DNA of 64,000 nucleotides from Cyclina sinensis (lineage: Eukaryota; Mollusca; Bivalvia; Venerida; Veneridae), in assembly GCA_012932295.1 (NCBI GenBank), contig JAAONU010000022.1:62001-126000 (forward strand), written 5' to 3'. Under the pieces are notes generated by a model. The model was not told the origin of the DNA, searched no databases, and saw only the letters and a list, made by a program, of their open reading frames with translations. This document shows, piece after piece, positions 35,396-46,474 of the stretch (position 1 is the first letter of the stretch; each line of letters begins with the position of its first letter). Made by a program: the position numbers and the translations under genes.

Positions 35396-36424
35396 TCCCT
35401 GACACATTTGTTAGAGTTTGTATTTATAGAATTATAAGAAGGTATTCAATAAACCGTTACAATCTGAAAAAAATCTACAAAGTTACAGTAAGCTATGCAG
35501 GTAATACAAATGTAGCATGTTGCTTAAACGAATTTCAGAATGTAAAAAAAATCATTTTGGACGGCAAACTCTTTTAGGTTACAATTTTGGCGGTCCAAAA
35601 ACTCTTTTTCAACTACAAACACCACAGTTTCTTGTGGACATGAATCCAGGGGGTGCGATAAGTTTATTCATTTGTTGCATATATGTATAATGATTATGTA
35701 GACTATGAGTTACTTTACATTAAGACATACAATGCATATTTCTACTTTTGAGTCATTTGTAAGTAATCTCAAAAATGAGTAAGACATTTATTTTCATGCT
35801 AAAACTGATTTCTAGTCAAATCTCATATGATTTCTAGTCCTATATCATATAACTATATTAAGGTTTTCATACTGTTTTTGATGGAATTTTTATTTTAATA
35901 AATGTCACACTTCTAATCATGAGCTTAAATTCTTTATATTTAATCTCCTACTGAAACTTTACTTCTTTTTAGTGATCATTTGGGACATTTTTATTAAAGC
36001 TCTCATCCTGTTATCATATGTGTATAAATCGCCTTCTGTTTATCAAAGTACCTCTAACAACAATGAATAATATGTTTGATATAAATTAATATGTAGGGGG
36101 TTCTACTCCAATTATTAATAGTATTTAACTGATTCAATGATCTTATCAAAAATCTGAATTTAGCAAAGTTCATTTGGCTCTTGCTTGTCAAAATCAACTT
36201 CAGGACAACATTTAAACCATAATCAGAATGAGCTGACGAAAACATTTCAAAAGCTTATTAATAATATTCATAGTACGACTTTTTAAATATAATGTGTGTT
36301 GATGTTTCAAGGTGTCAAAAGATCGCGAAAGTTGCGTCATGGGCATTTCGAGTGCCGAAAAATCGCCAAGTTTCGATTTGCGGGAATTAAACTTGTTATA
36401 TTTAGATGTTTCTCATCATCGATT

Positions 36425-36695
36425 TGAGTTAATTTGTCAAAGGTACCAGTTGCCTATAAGACCAACGCTTCAGTGAAGAATTCAGTTATTCAGGTTGTTG
36501 GGGAAAGTGAATCCCATTCCAGTGGCTCATCTGGCTATTTCATTGCAATGCTCAGTGATTAACAGCAATACAAAACGGCTCGATTTAATGTCTCTCCAGA
36601 TAGTCAAAGAATAAGAGTTAGTGGAAGAACCAGGGATCGAACTCGCGATTTCTAGATAACAAACTCAGCGCGATACCACAGGATCGTTGATTTTA
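36425..36695 (-). repeat. SINE family 1, old diverged copy
   Basis: Recognisable by 'gtaccagttgcctata', 'tcccattccagtggctc', 'gtctctccagatag' and 'gggatcgaactcgcgat' in family order, but heavily mutated. Confidence 0.6.
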
Positions 36696-38462
36696 GGTAA
36701 ATAACTTTTTTCAGCCGAACTTTGTAGACAAAACTTTTTCTTTAAGGATTCCATTCTCTACAACCACTGGTTGGTCCAAATCACCCTCTTCAAACCTATC
36801 TTCAGGTATTACTCTGGGGTTTAGAGTGACTGTCGACTAATTCTAAACTAAACATGTGTATAATGTGTAGCTGTGCATTTAAGGTTTTGGTATTAATCAC
36901 GTCAATAATAAAGATAATGCCCACAGAATTGTTGCGAAGTCTTACAGAAAGACAATTTGTTCGAATATTGGGGCCGTAATAACCGTCATCAGTTAAACTT
37001 CCTGAGTGTTTACAAAATTTGAAAACGTCATGTAGTTAATCGCGTGGAAAATATTTACTACGATCGGCAATTTTATCAATGAACCTCAGCTACGCTGAGA
37101 CCAAATATGTTTTACAAGTGCATATTGTATTTTGTAAGTCAACACTAATTTGTTTTATTTGAGACTTGGTTGTAAGAATTAGGTGTCCAATCAATACCTT
37201 AAATTACAATTATCACATTGCAAACACTTATTATACGGTAACATATAGCAATTTATAACTTTGTCTTATCTAAACAAATTTAACTAGTTTTCGAGTTTCA
37301 AATACATATGTAATACTTGCTACGTTTTATTACTGGTGATGTTAACATAGTGATTTCTGCATGTCGATGGTTACAACTTTCGACAAACTGTGTCCCAAGG
37401 AGGGTCAGATTGTGCAAAGAATAATTAAAGACTTGCATCTAAAAGATTGTCAAACATATTTCGTAATATTTGTGAATATAAATGTATGTAATTGGATTGA
37501 CCTTACTGATGTTATGTTATGCATTCGGTGAATATAATGAACCACAACAAATTATAAAATGTAAAACCGTTTAGAGCAAAGAACACGTTAACATAAAACA
37601 CCAAAATATGATTAAAAGACATTTAGCAAGAGGGCAATATAGGCAAAAACGAGCATATGAAGTCATAAAATCATGCACTCTCATTTTAAAAAGAAAAACT
37701 TATATGGATACCTAGCTACAAAAATCCTAACATTGAAAAAGTTGTTACAAAATGTTTGAAAATAAGCAATTAAACAGAATTTCTTATAAGATAGTTTTTT
37801 TTACCAGAAAATATTTCAAGCCTTGATGTCACATTAACATATTCTTCTACATATACATATATTTCTAATTCGTTACAAAATAGAAACAGATGGACCGATT
37901 GTAGAAAAATACATGCCAGATCCTTCTTGATTCGTATATACCAATTGCGATAGTAAAATATAAAATATTTCATACGAAGATCTCTCATAACGGGAAAATA
38001 ATGTTTTTTTGTTTTTGTTTTTTGTAACAAATATTGCATAAGCACTGCGACTCAGAAAATGTTATTGCAAGAGTTATTCAAAAACTGGACATGAAAAGAA
38101 TTTCTACATTTTGTGTTAATCAGTCATTTAACTTTTTTCGCAGCTTTCAGGATACGACGCGTGTCCCAATCCTTTAACAGTAATTGGGTCCATAAATTTA
38201 TATAACGGACAATAACAGACACTTTGTTACGATGTAGCATCACTTGATTTACAGACAGGCACGCTGGTGTTTTGCTTTCCATTTTTAACTTAACAGTTTA
38301 GATTATTCATTTATTTTATTTTTATCACATACGTTACTTGTTTCTCCAAATATACAATCATTTTTTCTGTATAAGTACCAAAGAATATAAGAAGATAATG
38401 ATCACTGTCACAGGTTCAGGCACTCTGTTGTGATATAGTTTGAAAATACACGTAAGTATAAT
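36696..38462. other. non-coding; 3' flank of RING exon
   Basis: No gene or repeat recognised. The open frame at 37770-38045 minus has no support. Confidence 0.4.
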
Positions 38463-38468
38463 TTTATT
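38463..38468 (-). promoter_or_regulatory. polyadenylation signal for RING gene
   Basis: AATAAA on the minus strand about 49 nt after the stop codon of the RING exon. Confidence 0.5.
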
Positions 38469-38516
38469 GACAAACAAACGCTCTCATGTTTTACTTTTCA
38501 ATCTTAGTGGACCATT

Positions 38517-38725
38517 TTAGATGCTCCACTTTATTTCAATGGAAGCATTTACAACTTCACCACAGATTGGGCAATGGCTGCAAAAGGCATCGCAGATATC
38601 GCACACTGCCAGGTGATGGCATTTTAGGTACACCACTTTTCTCAGCCGATCCTTGCAGACGACACACTGGACAATCTCTTGAAGGATCTGATTCTCCACA
38701 ACCAGATTACTCTCTCCAGTCTCTT
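38517..38725 (-). CDS. terminal exon with IAP-like C3HC4 RING finger
   Basis: A minus-strand exon beginning after a TTTGCAG acceptor (exon base 38725) and ending TAA at 38517-38519. It encodes about 68 residues. Ring ligands are visible as CVVC, then LKCHHLAVC, DICD, and CPIC: a compact C3HC4 RING with the short spacing seen at the extreme C-terminus of inhibitor-of-apoptosis proteins and related E3 ligases. The following GEVVNASIEIKW matches the usual tail that helps RING dimerisation. Expected role: E2 recruitment for ubiquitin transfer. Upstream exons (BIR or other domains) were not found within several kb on the right, so introns are long or the exon is an orphan duplicate. Ring residues are intact, so it is not obviously a pseudogene. 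Confidence 0.7.
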
Positions 38726-39329
38726 CTGCAAATATATATTATATATGCTTGTTCCCTGCTATGATATATGCATGAGAATTTAACGCAGTGTAAAATAAAG
38801 CTGTCTCAAAGAGATACATAGCTGTTTGGTCTTGTTTTTAGTTCTTTCATGTTGGTGGGCACTTGGGGTTTTGCTATAGATTTTGCTCAATATTATTATC
38901 AAATGAGTGAAAAGGAGCAAAAGAGGAGGCATAAGGAATGACAGAGGCGGCATGAGGATCTCGAAACCATTTTTCATTGGTTGAAACGATCATGTGATAG
39001 CAAAAATTATAAATAGACAGGTGTTTCTGACAATTTTGAAAACACATTTCATTTACGCTTTTACTTTAACATCTTAATACAGCATTTAAACGTCTAAAAC
39101 AACCATGCTATCGTGATTTTAACTTTTTGATATTTTTACTTTTTTACATAAACATATTAACAAGCACTTCGAAAAGTGAAATTCAAAATAACATGCATTG
39201 TTTGTTTACATTTTGTGTTGTCAAGTGTATCTATGGACGATTCGTTGTAGGCTAGTCACTGATTGGCTGAAAAGTAACTGTGGATTTCCCTGTCTAAAAT
39301 TAATAATATCGTTCGGAAAACCGAATTTT

Positions 39330-39620
39330 AGCAGAGGTAAGAAAGAAATTCGACCGATGCGCATGAGATTACAGTCCAGTGAGCTGTGTCAAATGTAAGT
39401 CACTTCCGGTTTTGCGAGTGAAAGGTGCGCGCGACCTAGTGCGTGTATATCGGCGTTCAGGCCCTAATGACATTAGTGAAGTATTACATCAGTTAACATG
39501 GCTTGTTAAGATAGTAACTTTGCACGCAACCTTAACCAAGGTGTGACATCGCCAACACCGACGCCAGGATGAGAAAAATACCTCGACATAAGTCGTATGC
39601 CGTGACAAAAACGTGCATAT
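39330..39620. promoter_or_regulatory. CpG-rich, promoter-like segment
   Basis: Locally many CpGs, with CACTTCCGG (an ETS-type site, CCGGAAGTG on the minus strand) at about 39401-39409 and GCGCGCG near 39428. It could be the promoter of the minus-strand RING gene or an unannotated 5' exon. Inference only. Confidence 0.25.
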
Positions 39621-39680
39621 GCATAAATAGATTGACTATGGCATTAGTCTTTTGGTCGGGACGACTTAGTTTTTTTTTTT

Positions 39681-40725
39681 ATTTTCTTATTTAGTTAGTT
39701 AATATCTGTAGCTGCCCACATTTTTAAAGAGATATTTGTAGTATTTTCAAAGAAAATGCTCTGTGAATGTGCACCAAGTTTGCTAAATTATTAACTGACT
39801 AGAAAGGTCTGTGCGGAACATGTTTTGTAGCGCGTAAAACTTTGGAACCAAAAAGATCATATGTATTCTATGATTATTTTCTTATTTAGTTAGTTAATAT
39901 CTGTAGCTGCCCACATTTTTAAAGAGATATTTGAAGTATTTTCAAAGAAAATGCTCTGTGAATGTGCACCAAGTTTGCTAAATTATTAACTGACTAGAAA
40001 GGTCTGTGCGGAACATGTTTTGTAGCGCGTAAAACTTTCTAACAAAAATGTCCATATGTATTCTATGATTATTTTCTTATTTAGTCAGTTTATATCTGTA
40101 GCTGCCCACATTTTTAAAGAGATATCTGAAGTATTTTCAAAGAAATGCTCTGTGAATGTGCACCAAGTTTGCTAAATTATTAACTGACTAGAAAGGTCTG
40201 TGCGGAAACATTTTGTAGCGCGTAAAACTTTGGAACCAAAAAGAACATATGTATTCTATGATTATTTTCTTATTTAGTTAGTTAATATCTGTAGCTGCCC
40301 ACATTTTTAAAGAGATACGTGAAGTTATTTCAAAGAAATGCTCTGTGAATGTGCACCAAGTTTGCTAAATTATTAACTGACTAGAAAGGTCTGTGCGGAA
40401 CAGTTTTGTAGCGCGTTAAACTTTGGAACCAAAAAGTCCATATGTATTCTATGATTATTTTCTTATTTATTTAGTTAATATCTGTAGCTGCCCACATTTT
40501 TAAAAAGATATTATTTGAAGTATTTTCAAAGAAAATGCTCCGTGTATGTGCACCAAGTTTGTCAAATTAATAACTGACTAGAAAGGTCTGTGTGGAACAT
40601 GTTTTGTAGCGCGTAAAACTTTCGAACCGAAAAGACCATATGTATTTAATTATTTAATATCTGTGCCTGTCCACATTTTTAAAGAGATATTTGAAGTATT
40701 TTCAAATAAAAGCTTTTGTTTAACT
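39681..40725. repeat. 194-bp satellite, about 5.3 copies
   Basis: ATTTTCTTAT starts recur at 39681, 39876, 40071, 40264 and 40457 (periods 195, 195, 193, 193); a sixth partial unit starts near 40648. Units carry 'gtagctgcccacattttta', 'gtgaatgtgcaccaagttt', 'ctgactagaaaggtctgtg' and 'ttgtagcgcgtaaaactt'. Neighbouring copies are about 95% alike by eye, implying recent amplification. No coding capacity. Confidence 0.95.
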
Positions 40726-41624
40726 TTCAATTTATCGATTTTGGAGGGGAATTTTCAGTGTTATTTTTGGACTTTTAAAGTTGGAAATTTGGAAATTTGC
40801 TGTCTATTTTCTCTTGGGAACAATGCCGTTTTCCAGGCTAGATTGTCATTAAAAAACAAACACATCTTTCTTGAACTCTTTATTTAATAAATAGTTGTAA
40901 TCAAAACAAACAAATCGTTTTTGAAAAAAATATCAGCAACAACAACGATTCGGATAATCGGGTAAAATTATCGTGGTGACAGGTGCGCGCGCGTTCTCGT
41001 TAAACTTCGCGGCACGCGTTATCTTACGTTATCTGGATAAGCTGCGTATCACTCTTATTATATGTCTCTGGTCTTGATACACCGATTTTATATTTTGATA
41101 ATTAAGTTTATTACTATCTGTAAAGACGCGAGTACTCTGAACTCTATCATATCTGTATCTCAAGTCTTCTGTTGGGCGTTTTCATTTACTAGACAAGAAA
41201 ATCTTTATAATTTAAGAAATAGATTTGAAATCAAAGCCTGCTCAATATTCATGTATAAGTAACTGGCTTTCAAGCAAGTGTGACTTTTATGGGAATACCA
41301 TCCTCGACTAGCAACTGTAATAACATTTTAACCGACAGTAAAACGGAATTATTATAAACTGATAAATACAGAGCAAAATGAGCAATACGGAAGTATATTA
41401 ACTGAAATTCAATAACGGTTTTCCCAAACTTAGCGCACGTCATGTGATGATCTCTTTGTGCGGTATTCGCGCGAAAAAATAGCGCCATTAAATGTGGAGT
41501 TGTCCCAACAACAACATGGAACACAAAATAATTCCTAAAAAATATGTTAACAATAGGGCCTTGATGATCCTGTATCACTCACCTGAAAACTACCATTCAA
41601 AGTTAGCAAAGGATTCAAGGTAAG

Positions 41625-42080
41625 TTCACCAGATAGTGAACAAGAGCACCGCGGAACGGCAACAACGCTCGTTTTTGACTCCACGTTTGATCAAAATTTG
41701 TCCATGGCGAAGGTCCACTAGACAAGGCATCATACAGAATATTAGATGTAGGGCATACGGTTTCGGACAAGAAGATTTTTTAGTCTTCTCTAAGCCTATG
41801 TAAAAAAGGACCCATGCATTAATGATCCCAGGGTAAAATTTGGAAGAGGACGTCTAGATGATGTTTCATTCAAAATATCTAAGTTCTATAGCTTACAGTT
41901 TCTCACAAGGAGATTTTCACAGATTAAAATATTTTACACAAACAGGACCCCAGGGCGAGGCCAGTTTTGAAAGGTCTATATATTCCGGTTACTTAAAAGA
42001 AGATATTCTTAGATTTAATATTCTACACAAAATGGACCGCCGGGGCGGTACTAATTTTGACCCCATATATATAAATATTC
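41625..42080. repeat. bivalve-type interspersed repeats
   Basis: 'agtgaacaagagcaccgcggaacgg' starts one repeat near 41634. From 41935, 'ggaccccagggcgaggccag' and its relative 'tggaccgccggggcgg' about 85 bp later form a second, degenerate direct repeat. The open frame at 41858-42100 runs through it and is not a gene. Confidence 0.5.
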
Positions 42081-45000
42081 ATCTCTTACCCATCTGTTAG
42101 TCACTTTAAGCATACTATTCCGTATATTCATGTAAAATGGTTAGTGCGCAGTTAGTTTAATTAGTTACATACAAATGAACTCACGAACAGCGAGTTGGAT
42201 AACTACAACTACTGCGTGAACGAAAAGTTTATTATTAGTATTATTTATTTACGATAAATATGTTGGCTTACTTATATTTTGCTTGGCCAACTTGGCCTTC
42301 AGAAATAAAATGATTATCGTAAAATCTGTGAACAATTCTTGTTTAATGTATTTACCTTTGATGTATTACAGACAACTTCCAGTAAAAAAAAAATAAAATA
42401 AATGAATTGCCTATGTGCCTTCATTAGTTTAATAATTTGCATTTAGTATTGTAACATCATTATCAACAGTAAACACCAGGTTTTTTTCTCGTTTTCCCTC
42501 TCCTTTTTTTCATGTATGACTTTTTTAAAAAAGTAATTTAAATGAACTTAGTATTAAGTAAAATCGCCGCCGCATTACTATTTAGATGCAGAATTAATAA
42601 TTATATTAAATCGACTTACCCATCGAAGTTCCAAATGCCATTTTTTGGTACAGTGAGATGAAATATTTAAATTTTTCTAAAGGTCCCCGATTTCAATATT
42701 AAATAAAGAGGGCTGTTGCACGGTCGTAGTGTTGACTACTACTACTATTGAATAGACATTATCATATCTGTTTCATTGTTTACGTGCACAAATAAAGTGT
42801 ATGGTAAAAGGTAAAAAGCCGCACTTTATACACCGTATATAATAACATTACGAACATCGACTGATAACTGAGGTAGTACTGGTTATTTTTAAATTGATTT
42901 TAAATTTTAAAAATACTTATAATAATTATAGTCGTGTGTAGGTTATCATCATATGATCAGATGAAGGTGGTCAACAAAGTTGGTCCAGCATCATGAGATC
43001 TTAAAAGAGAATATTAAATATTCTCTTTTATTTTGACTTATGTATTAAAGTGGCTAGAAGGAATAAATAAGTTCTCTTAAATTATCGTAAAGATGCGTAG
43101 TCTATGGTCTATGTAAGCGTATTTGAATAACTAATATTCTATGTGTCTCTTTTTATTTCTTATATTTTTAACGATAAGCAAGGCTTATTTACAGTTATTT
43201 AATATTACACGAACAAAAACAACATTTGCTTTATTAAGTTACCAGTGAATTTTTATAATAGCTGCCAGTGTAAAACGAGGATTTAGTAACCGGTGTTCTT
43301 ACATTTAAGACACTACTATAGTGTCAGTATACAAAATTCAGAACAATACCAGAAAGGATCATAGAAACCATTGGTTTACCAGACCCAATAGGAGCTAGAT
43401 TGATCTCGACATCTATATGAACTATATGAACTATATTTATTAGTGCCATCAAAATGGTTGTGAACACTGGCCCATCTTAAGATTTTGTTATCGATGATCC
43501 ATCAAATCTAGTTTATGACTTTTAATTTTTATAGCGGTATTGTCCAGATTTACTTGTATTTAAGGCATAAATCTATTCCCGACAAGTTGACAACTTTTAA
43601 AGCTGCCCAAGTTTAAGTCTGCAAATAAAATTGTCTAAAGGGAATGTCTATCTTACTGTTCTGACCTCTCACAAGTCAAACTACATATAAAAAAGGCTGC
43701 ATAGCAAATTTGATAGGAAGATCACATTACACTCTTAATGGTTATTAACTAGTTGTAAAACTAGTTGTGAAATTTAAGTATGTTGTGTCACCAAAGATAA
43801 TATGCTTGTTTAACACAGCATGCGTTCTAAAGTTTGAACTAGATCTATATGATCCCTTGCTTATTGATTGGATCATTATTGATCAGGACTGTGAATGATA
43901 TGATATAAAATCATTAGGCACATGTTCTGTTTTTTACACAATGTGTAAAACCTGTGTGTGTTTTTTCTGTACGGAAAATTGCCAGTATTATATTCCTATA
44001 TGTATAATTGGAGCGGGGTTAGTGTTATCCAGTATTATGTAATTCTATGTTTTGATTGGCTGTTAGAAGATCCGATTATTGCCGAAGCATTACGTATTTT
44101 TACTATGTGCTAACTGTTGAATCAATTTGCGAAGTTGTGTTATTCCGGAAATCCTCGGAGAGAATCACGTGACTGTCTGGTAATAGTGTTTGGAACATTG
44201 AATGCTATTGTTTTGAAATCTATTAATAGTAACAAGTAACTGATAAGAGATACGGGTAATTTTTTGAAGGTTGGCAAAAATATGGCGGTTGATAAAAATG
44301 CAAAACATAGTAATTTTGTAATTACAGTAACAAAGTCATTTTTCATCAAACAGTTTAATATTTTATGTCATTGAAAAAGTCTGTAAACTCATATTTTACA
44401 CATGTAAAAAAATAATTGTCAAAACTGTTTACTTTTTTGTTTGTAAATGGTTTAACTTAGTGCATTTAAGCTGCTAGAAAAATGCTGAAAAATGCTGAAA
44501 CGACAGGTATAAATTAGTTTAGTTTTCTTTTTTAAAAGCAAAAATTCAAAATCAGCTTATATTTTCAAAATATGAATTTAAAGAGACTTCAGATGATGTA
44601 AAATGATACGGATGTTTATGTTTAATGTTAAAAATTCTGTCAGGTTTCCGGTCGTACTTTGAACGACAGTGACTGTGGGTCACCTGGTCTTTATGTTGAA
44701 TTATCTGAATTGAAGTACGTAATCAAAGGATGGTCATAGTTTATCATCATAATTGATAATTACAAGCGTATTGTATTCAAGCATGTTTGTTATCCTGTGC
44801 AAGCATATTATTCCATGAAATTCATGTTATTTTATTTCTTAACAAAATAAACTAAGTTTCAATATTATAATTACCACCATTAACATCAAGAGATATATGG
44901 ACAAATATGTTGTTGTTCTTTTTAAAAAAAAAATTAGTAAAAAAAGTACATTACCAAAAAAGTACATTACCTAAGTTATAATATGTCTGAACAGACAGGT

Positions 45001-45146
45001 CTTCAATTTAAAGATATATATTAAATTTCTTTTATTGGCATTCGCAAACAAAATAGAGTGCTGTAGATTAAGGTTCCTTAAAAATACAGTGAAAAACCGT
45101 ACACTCAAATGGACTCAAGTCCATTTGAATTTTCCTTGTTACACAA
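42081..45146. other. non-coding; nothing recognised
   Basis: 3 kb of AT-rich DNA with no gene-like frame. Contains a 14-bp perfect palindrome at 43002-43030. Confidence 0.4.
43002..43030. repeat. 14-bp perfect inverted repeat, 1-nt spacer
   Basis: TAAAAGAGAATATT, a single A, then the exact reverse complement. Confidence 0.85.
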
Positions 45147-45158
45147 TGTACTGACCTA

Positions 45159-45445
45159 TCTATTTAAGCTTATTTAACGTCGGTACCGGTAGCCCATATG
45201 ATCGATGCCCCCTGAAGAGATTAGTTATTTTATGTTGTGGGGGTAGTGCAAGATACAGAAAGCATCCCATTCCAGAGACACCCCTGGTTCTTTTTCATGC
45301 TCAGTGTATAGCACTGATACATGGGACCTCGGTTTAAAGTCTCATCCGAAAGACTATTAGTAATGTTAGTGGAGGAGCGGGGGGATTGAACTCGGGACCC
45401 CTGTTTTACCAGTCCAGCGCGTTACCACTGGACCACATCCGCTCC
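45159..45445 (-). repeat. tRNA-Thr-like SINE, family 1, complete with 12-bp TSD
   Basis: TGTACTGACCTA flanks both ends (45147-45158, 45446-45457), fixing the element at 287 bp. On the minus strand the head folds like a tRNA: GGAGCGG...CCGCTCC acceptor arm, A-box-like TGGTCCAGTGGTAACGCGC, anticodon loop CTGGTAA (GGT, Thr-like), and B-box-like GGTCCCGAGTTCAATCC. The body and 'cttaaatag' tail lie to the left. It is the reference copy for the family here. Confidence 0.9.
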
Positions 45446-45457
45446 TGTACTGACCTA

Positions 45458-46440
45458 ATGAAACGGTTGTACTTATATATTTTAGCGCAGGCAAAAATTA
45501 GCCAATCAAAATAAAGGGAAATCCTCAAACCTATAGTCTGTTTCCCACAACGGCGGTTATACATTCCCCTGATATTTTCCTTTCTTGTTTTTCCTTTTTC
45601 TCTTCTTCTTTTTTATCTCTTTTTTCTCTTAAATAAATAAAACTGAAATAGATCTTAGTTACAAAATGTGATAATGTTATGTACGTCTACACCATGTCAC
45701 ATGAATGTTATGTATATTATATTTAGTGTACTGTAAACTCTTGTGTCATATGTCTGATTTGAGTTAAATAAAAGTTGTGTTCTGTTCTGTTCTTCTGTGT
45801 TTTATGCTAATTAATGTGATTTATTGATACCCTGAAATTTGATCGTTTTTTCCTTGCTGAATGGGACTGTCCAGCCTGTCCTGTTCATGATTTAATGAAT
45901 AAAATTAAATATTTATTCTGCAGATGATATATCACAGTCCACGGTTATTACCTGGTTGTAAAATCTAAGTGTACTCACTCAAGATAACATATTCAACACA
46001 TCATTTGATTGGATCATCATTGATTATGGCTGTCAATCAAGTAATATATAATTTATGGCAGCTGTTATGATTATTTGATATCCTGAAATTATATTTTGTA
46101 CATTAGTGTTTTAAGTGATATTTTAATCTTAATGGCCTGTGAATCCAATGCACACCAATTAACTAGGATGCTGCCATATCCAAAATCACACCATTTTTAA
46201 CCAAAACAACAACTGATAATAGTCACATTTCCATCACTAAATGTATAATGTTAGAAATAACACAAATAGAGTGTACTTGTATGATAATAACTGCATTCTT
46301 TTTAAACTGGTGGACTGCTATATTGAGTAACCTTAAAAAGAAGGCGGTGGTATTTAAAAATGATGAAAAATATGACTGTGTATAAAGTGATAGCTTCAGT
46401 CTTCTAAACTATAAGCACTGAATAAGTATTTCCTTATTTT
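45458..46440. other. non-coding 5' flank of P-type transposase relic
   Basis: AT-rich, no ORF. No terminal inverted repeat for the downstream transposon was identified. Confidence 0.35.
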
Positions 46441-46474
46441 GCAGATACCATTACAGCATACAGGATATCTTGTC

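Noticed and set aside
39681..40725. CRISPR-like regular repeats
   Set aside because: Units are directly adjacent 194-bp monomers with no unique spacers, in eukaryotic DNA: a satellite.
41270..41578. 102-codon minus-strand ORF
   Set aside because: No recognisable domain or splice signals; one of many chance frames of this length in the window.
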